NCBI GenBank assembly: GCA_903857825.1
Contig: CAIOGI010000008.1
Location: 1-32,956, forward strand
Reading direction: 5' to 3'
Origin: Candidatus Tayloriibacteriota bacterium
Lineage (GTDB): Bacteria; Patescibacteriota; Minisyncoccia; Phycocordibacterales; PALSA-1337
Length of the DNA: 32,956 nucleotides
A program made the translations under genes and the position numbers. A model generated the notes under the pieces. It had not been told where the DNA came from. It worked only from the letters and a program-made list of their open reading frames with translations, and ran no database searches. Positions 27,894-32,956 of this stretch are shown piece after piece. Positions within the stretch are counted from its first letter, which is position 1; every line of letters begins with the position of its first letter.

Positions 27894-27977
27894 TCTGGGC
27901 ATAACGCTCTTTGAATTGCGACACTGAAATCAAGGAGCAAAACCAAAACCGCCTCAATGAGGCAGAAAGAAAAAATT

Positions 27978-28508
27978 ATGGAGAGTAGAGACCAGGCCAA
28001 ACGCAGGGTCATTCCTGTTTTTGGAAAGTTGAACCATGAGACAATTGTCAAAATCATGGGCGAAGTCATTGCCCTTACTGCAGAAGATCCGGAAAAGAAA
28101 ATCAGCCTAGTGATCTGTTCTGGAGGTGGAATGGTGGAACCAGGTTTTGCTTTTATTGATATGCTGAAGGTCCAAAAGATAAGCATCACAACGATCGGAA
28201 CTGGAGGCGTCGGTTCAATGGCTGTCATGTTGTTTGCAAGTGGCGATCGAAGGCTAGTCACCAAACACACAGTCTTCTTCCTCCACGACTTTGGATTCCA
28301 TCCAAATAAGGACGAAAGGGTGTCCTTGAATGAACTTCGGCGAAAAACAGATGACTTCCAAATCGGACAGCAGTGGTACGCCGATTATATCCAAGAACAA
28401 ACTGACGGCAAGTTTCAGGCGTCCGAGGTTCTTCGGATGATGAAGGAGGAAACCAACCTTTACCCCGATGACCTGATCAGACTTGGTCTCGCACACGAGA
28501 TCATCTGA
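27978..28508 (+). CDS. ClpP/crotonase-fold serine protease-like protein
   Basis: ISLVICSGGGMVEPGFAFIDMLK, GTGGVGSMAVMLFASGDRRLVTKHTVFFLHDF (Ser/His context of ClpP), LYPDDLIRLGLAHEI. Confidence 0.75.
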   Translation: MESRDQAKRRVIPVFGKLNHETIVKIMGEVIALTAEDPEKKISLVICSGGGMVEPGFAFIDMLKVQKISITTIGTGGVGSMAVMLFASGDRRLVTKHTVFFLHDFGFHPNKDERVSLNELRRKTDDFQIGQQWYADYIQEQTDGKFQASEVLRMMKEETNLYPDDLIRLGLAHEII

Positions 28509-28527
28509 CCTCCACCCCCCCCTTCGC

Positions 28528-28562
28528 AGCCAGACTTCTCACAGAGTCCGGCTGTTTTTTTA
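28528..28562 (+). terminator. Intrinsic terminator of ClpP-like gene
   Basis: CAGCCAGAC-10 nt-GTCCGGCTG-TTTTTTT. Confidence 0.85.
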
Positions 28563-28570
28563 TATTTTAA

Positions 28571-28598
28571 TTGACTTCAAAAGTAGATTTGCTAATAT
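28571..28598 (+). promoter_or_regulatory. Promoter of candidate small RNA
   Basis: TTGACT (28571-28576) - 16 nt - TAATAT (28593-28598), extended TGC. Confidence 0.7.
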
Positions 28599-28604
28599 AT
28601 GTAC

Positions 28605-28700
28605 ATAATCCTTGCGAACCCTTAGTCTAAAAGCTAAGATGGTTCAGTTCGACACTATTGTTGACAGCAAGAATTCACAGGCCTCCTTCGGGAGGTTTTG
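28605..28700 (+). ncRNA. Candidate structured small RNA (about 95 nt)
   Basis: Closing stem CTTGC/GCAAG around hairpin GAACC-CTTAG/CTAAG-(AT)-GGTTC and hairpin TCGACA-CTAT-TGTTGA, then UUCG-capped terminator CCTCC-TTCG-GGAGG-TTTT. Confidence 0.6.
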
Positions 28701-28702
28701 TG

Positions 28703-29077
28703 TTATTCATCCATAATACTAAAGAAATGTAGATTACCATTATCACCTAGTCTCCTTAAGATGATGCGGATCTTTTTCCCCTTAACCAAACCTTTAATTG
28801 TCCAGAAATATGCATGATTATTGTTCTTAACCCTCTTTTCTTCGCTTTCAACAGTCTTTAATTTTAAAAGTAAATTAGGAACGTAAGGCAACAATTCAAA
28901 TCTTTCAATCACCTCATTTCTTACTCTAGGAACCCCTAGTTTATAGATTAAATGATAAAAACCATGATGATTAAAATACACATTCTCACCCTGAAAGGCT
29001 GGACAAGCAATATGTCCAATCATTTTATACTTTTTTCTTTCGTTTTCGATGAATTGTTTCCAATCTATATTTTTCAT
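28703..29077 (-). CDS. Hypothetical protein
   Basis: 124 aa ORF ending GKKIRIILRRLGDNGNLHFFSIMDE. Confidence 0.6.
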   Translation of the reverse strand: MKNIDWKQFIENERKKYKMIGHIACPAFQGENVYFNHHGFYHLIYKLGVPRVRNEVIERFELLPYVPNLLLKLKTVESEEKRVKNNNHAYFWTIKGLVKGKKIRIILRRLGDNGNLHFFSIMDE

Positions 29078-29201
29078 CCCCTCACCCTAACAAAAAGTTA
29101 TTAAGAAATTTTAAAGAAAAGTTAAAGAAATGATAAAGATTTCAGTTACAACACAAAAAGTTCCTTTGTCGCAAGCAGATTTCTCCCAAAATTAAAAGTA
29201 G

Positions 29202-29371
29202 TATACGACATTGTTTAATTTATTAAACAATTTACACTCCTATGATACGACTTATTTCACATGCGCTGTACTCAGCGAATTTGTGAAATAGAAGTGCCCT
29301 TGTGGTACAACCTAATTTTCTTGAGCGAAGCGATTAGAAAATGGAAGTAGTCTTGTGCTATAATCCTCCAC
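29202..29371 (+). promoter_or_regulatory. Tandem hairpin / extended -10 array upstream of the DUF4446-like gene
   Basis: Hairpins 29211-29230, 29253-29290, 29315-29342, each followed after 15, 15 and 16 nt by TGATACGAC, TGGTACAAC, TGCTATAAT; an additional TATACGAC at 29202. Confidence 0.75.
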
Positions 29372-29851
29372 ATGAACATCCCCACAGAATACATTTTAAT
29401 TTTACTTATTATTTTAGTCGTCATTGTCCTGGTCCTCATTGGCCTAGTTATTCATTTAAATACCAAATTAAAGAAATTCCTTATCGGCTCATCATCCAAG
29501 AATCTTGATGACTCTATAACGACCATGAATGGTTCTATAAATGAGCTTGAGAAATTCCGCGTAGATCTAGAAAAATATTTAACAACTGTTGAGAAAAGAA
29601 TGAAGAAAAGCGTTCAAGCGGTTCAAACTGTACGCTTCAATCCTTTCAAGGGTAATGGCTCAGGAGGAAATCAGAGCTTCGCCACAGCATTCTTAAACGA
29701 AGACAGTAATGGCGTTGTCATTTCTAGCCTATACTCTAGAGAACATGTAAGTGTGTATTCAAAGCCAGTTAAGAATGGCGTCTCTGAATATGAACTTTCA
29801 GAGGAAGAAAAACAGGCTATTGGAGAGGCGAGAAAAGTTGTGAGGGATTAA
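29372..29851 (+). CDS. DUF4446-like membrane-anchored coiled-coil protein
   Basis: N-terminal TM, coiled coil, then QAVQTVRFNPFKGNGSGGNQSFATAFLNEDSNGVVISSLYSREHVSVYSKPV. Confidence 0.8.
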   Translation: MNIPTEYILILLIILVVIVLVLIGLVIHLNTKLKKFLIGSSSKNLDDSITTMNGSINELEKFRVDLEKYLTTVEKRMKKSVQAVQTVRFNPFKGNGSGGNQSFATAFLNEDSNGVVISSLYSREHVSVYSKPVKNGVSEYELSEEEKQAIGEARKVVRD

Positions 29852-29899
29852 TAAATATTTTGGCAATAGGAAATAACAGAAATTATAATAAAGAATTAT

Positions 29900-30667
29900 A
29901 TGAATGATAAAGAAACATCCTGGGGTAAAGTAGCGGGCTGGTACGATGAACTTCTAGAGAAGAAAGATGGAACATATCAAAAGGAGGTTATTTTACCGAA
30001 TCTTCTAAGACTTTTGGAGCCACAGAAGGATGAAGTTGTGCTGGACATTGCTTGTGGACAAGGATTTTTCTCTAGAGCAATTGCAGAAAAAGGTGCGAAG
30101 GTTATAGGTTCAGATATAGCAAAGGAGCTTATAAATATTGCAAGAGAAAATTCTCCAAAATCAAATGCATTTCATGTTGCTAGCGCCGATGCACTCACCT
30201 TCTGTCCAGATAGTTTGGTTGATAAGGCAATAATAATTCTTGCTCTACAAAATATTGAAAATTTCAATGGGACAATACGTGAAGCATATAGAACACTGAA
30301 GCCTGGTGGAAAGTTTTATATAGTATTAAATCATCCAGCATTCCGAATACCAAAGAACTCCAGCTGGCAATGGGACGAAACAGCCCGGAAGCAGTATAGG
30401 AGAATCGATTCATATATGTCAGACATTAAAGAAAGAATAGAAATGAATCCAGGGGAAATAAAGGAGCACGAGAAAAGATTTACAATTTCATTCCATAGAC
30501 CATTACAAGTATATTTTAAAGGATTAAATAAAGCAGGATTCTTAGTAGGAAGATTTGAAGAGTGGATATCACACAAAAAGAGCAAAGAAGGGCCAAGATC
30601 AGCTGAGGAAGATAGGATTAGGAAAGAAATACCAATATTTGCTATAATAGAAGCCATTAAAAATTAA
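29900..30667 (+). CDS. SAM-dependent class I methyltransferase
   Basis: VVLDIACGQGFFSRAIAEKGAKVIGSDIA, LKPGGKFYIVLNHPAFR. Confidence 0.88.
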   Translation: MNDKETSWGKVAGWYDELLEKKDGTYQKEVILPNLLRLLEPQKDEVVLDIACGQGFFSRAIAEKGAKVIGSDIAKELINIARENSPKSNAFHVASADALTFCPDSLVDKAIIILALQNIENFNGTIREAYRTLKPGGKFYIVLNHPAFRIPKNSSWQWDETARKQYRRIDSYMSDIKERIEMNPGEIKEHEKRFTISFHRPLQVYFKGLNKAGFLVGRFEEWISHKKSKEGPRSAEEDRIRKEIPIFAIIEAIKN

Positions 30668-30674
30668 TAGTTAA

Positions 30675-31985
<1,311 letters not shown>

Positions 31986-32007
31986 ACAAAAAAGCTATAT
32001 TTAGAAA

Positions 32008-32047
32008 CAAAAAATGTGTATCCTGATTTGGATACACATTTTTTTGT
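32008..32047. terminator. Bidirectional intrinsic terminator
   Basis: AAAAAATGTGTATCC-tgattt-GGATACACATTTTTTT, between convergent genes. Confidence 0.92.
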
Positions 32048-32079
32048 TTAATCAACTACAGAAAGTTTTAAATTAGTTA

Positions 32080-32956
32080 CTATGGATGGACGCAACGGGT
32101 GCCAATATTTTTACTTTTACTATCTGTCCATGACGTAGTAACCTGATCATTTGGCGTATCAACTTGTACTATTTTTCTATTTATTTCATTACCAGCAATT
32201 CTTGCTTCACTTGTCCAATATGAATTTACTTTAAAACCATCATTTCTGATACCCTGAGTCCCACCAGATCCATATGCTAAAGTCATCCTTAATAATAACT
32301 CTGTTCGTGTAGGCAATCTCCAGTAATTAACGGGATTTAATGATGAAAAAGTTGTACCATTTTCGTTCAAATATTGACAATATTCCTTTGCACCCAAAAT
32401 TACATTACCACTATTATTTGGGCCAGATTTTACAAAGCCTCTTGAGGTTAGAGTAGGGTGTGTATGTAGTCGTAGTCCGTCGTGTACGTGAGAAAATGAA
32501 GTAGGTGCTAATCCCACAGAACAAGTGTTATATGGTGTTTGATTATAAGCTGAATTTTCATAGCATAAACCACAACTACCACCGTTATCAGTACAAACTA
32601 GAGGTGCAAACATCGTATCCATGTTATCAGTACTCCATGTAAGAGAAGATGGAGTACCCCCACCAACATAATTACCTCTTACACCAAATATTTCTACTCC
32701 ATCTCTTATGTTTCCTGGAATAAGTCTCGTGTTCTCTGCAGTCAATAACTCGTATATATCCCCTAAAGTATACATAGAACCAGCAGGACTAGTGGTTGTT
32801 GAGACTGCGTGTGTAGCACTTGGATTTAAAGCAAAGTTTGTTAGCTTTGCACGTATATCTCCTAGTGTACGATAGTTGTTTGTGGGCGTTGTACCTTGAG
32901 GTGGGGTTAGTGAACCTGCATAAGCTACTCCAGCAACAATGACTGTAGCTAACACT
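32080..32956 (-). CDS. Secreted protein with DUF1566/Lcl C-terminal-like domain, open at the right edge
   Basis: WRLPTRTELLLRM...YWTSEAR...IGTRCVHP; hydrophobic N-terminus VIVAGVAYAG; frame open to the window end. Confidence 0.75.
   Translation of the reverse strand, partial: VLATVIVAGVAYAGSLTPPQGTTPTNNYRTLGDIRAKLTNFALNPSATHAVSTTTSPAGSMYTLGDIYELLTAENTRLIPGNIRDGVEIFGVRGNYVGGGTPSSLTWSTDNMDTMFAPLVCTDNGGSCGLCYENSAYNQTPYNTCSVGLAPTSFSHVHDGLRLHTHPTLTSRGFVKSGPNNSGNVILGAKEYCQYLNENGTTFSSLNPVNYWRLPTRTELLLRMTLAYGSGGTQGIRNDGFKVNSYWTSEARIAGNEINRKIVQVDTPNDQVTTSWTDSKSKNIGTRCVHP

Noticed and set aside
28611-28671. tRNA-like gene (CTTAG-TCTAAAAG-CTAAG resembling an anticodon arm)
   Set aside because: 8-nt loop, no D arm, no standard T arm and only 5-bp closing stem; better described as a non-tRNA structured RNA
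28703-29077. Possible RelE/PBECR-like toxin based on the KKIRIILRRLGDNGNLHFFSIMDE tail
   Set aside because: Resemblance too short to assign by eye and no antitoxin partner is adjacent

Overview
The window looks like a chromosomal segment of an AT-rich, small-genome bacterium. Gene style (RGG/CxxC zinc-ribbon protein, DUF4446-like protein, tRNA-adjacent homing-endonuclease ORFs, mostly leaderless starts) suggests Patescibacteria/Parcubacteria, but this is inference. From left to right it contains: a type I R-M operon (partial hsdS, hsdM) carrying NYN-nuclease and Fic cargo; a truncated DUF2779-like remnant at the island edge; an FtsK-like ATPase next to an apparently ATPase-dead FtsK paralog; a HExxH protein; TspO; a PEP-CTERM protein; a PIF1-WYL helicase; an MFS transporter; topA; parB; tRNA-Leu with an in-frame LAGLIDADG ORF; miaA; tRNA-Trp; bL33 (missing from the ORF track); alr; tRNA-Tyr; a ClpB-type ATPase; a cysteine desulfurase; a ClpP-like protein; a DUF4446-like protein; a methyltransferase; enolase; and a partial DUF1566-like protein. 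The strongest unexplained signals are: (1) a tandem array of unrelated hairpins, each 15-16 nt upstream of an extended -10 motif (29202-29371); (2) a ~72-nt, ~26-bp imperfect palindrome inserted in frame in topA (15908-15979); (3) a candidate structured small RNA with its own promoter and UUCG terminator (28571-28700); (4) the intact/dead FtsK pair; (5) many leaderless starts contrasted with solitary GC-richer genes that have leaders; (6) a tRNA-Leu gene read straight into a LAGLIDADG ORF. All base counts and alignments were done by eye; no searches or folding programs were run.
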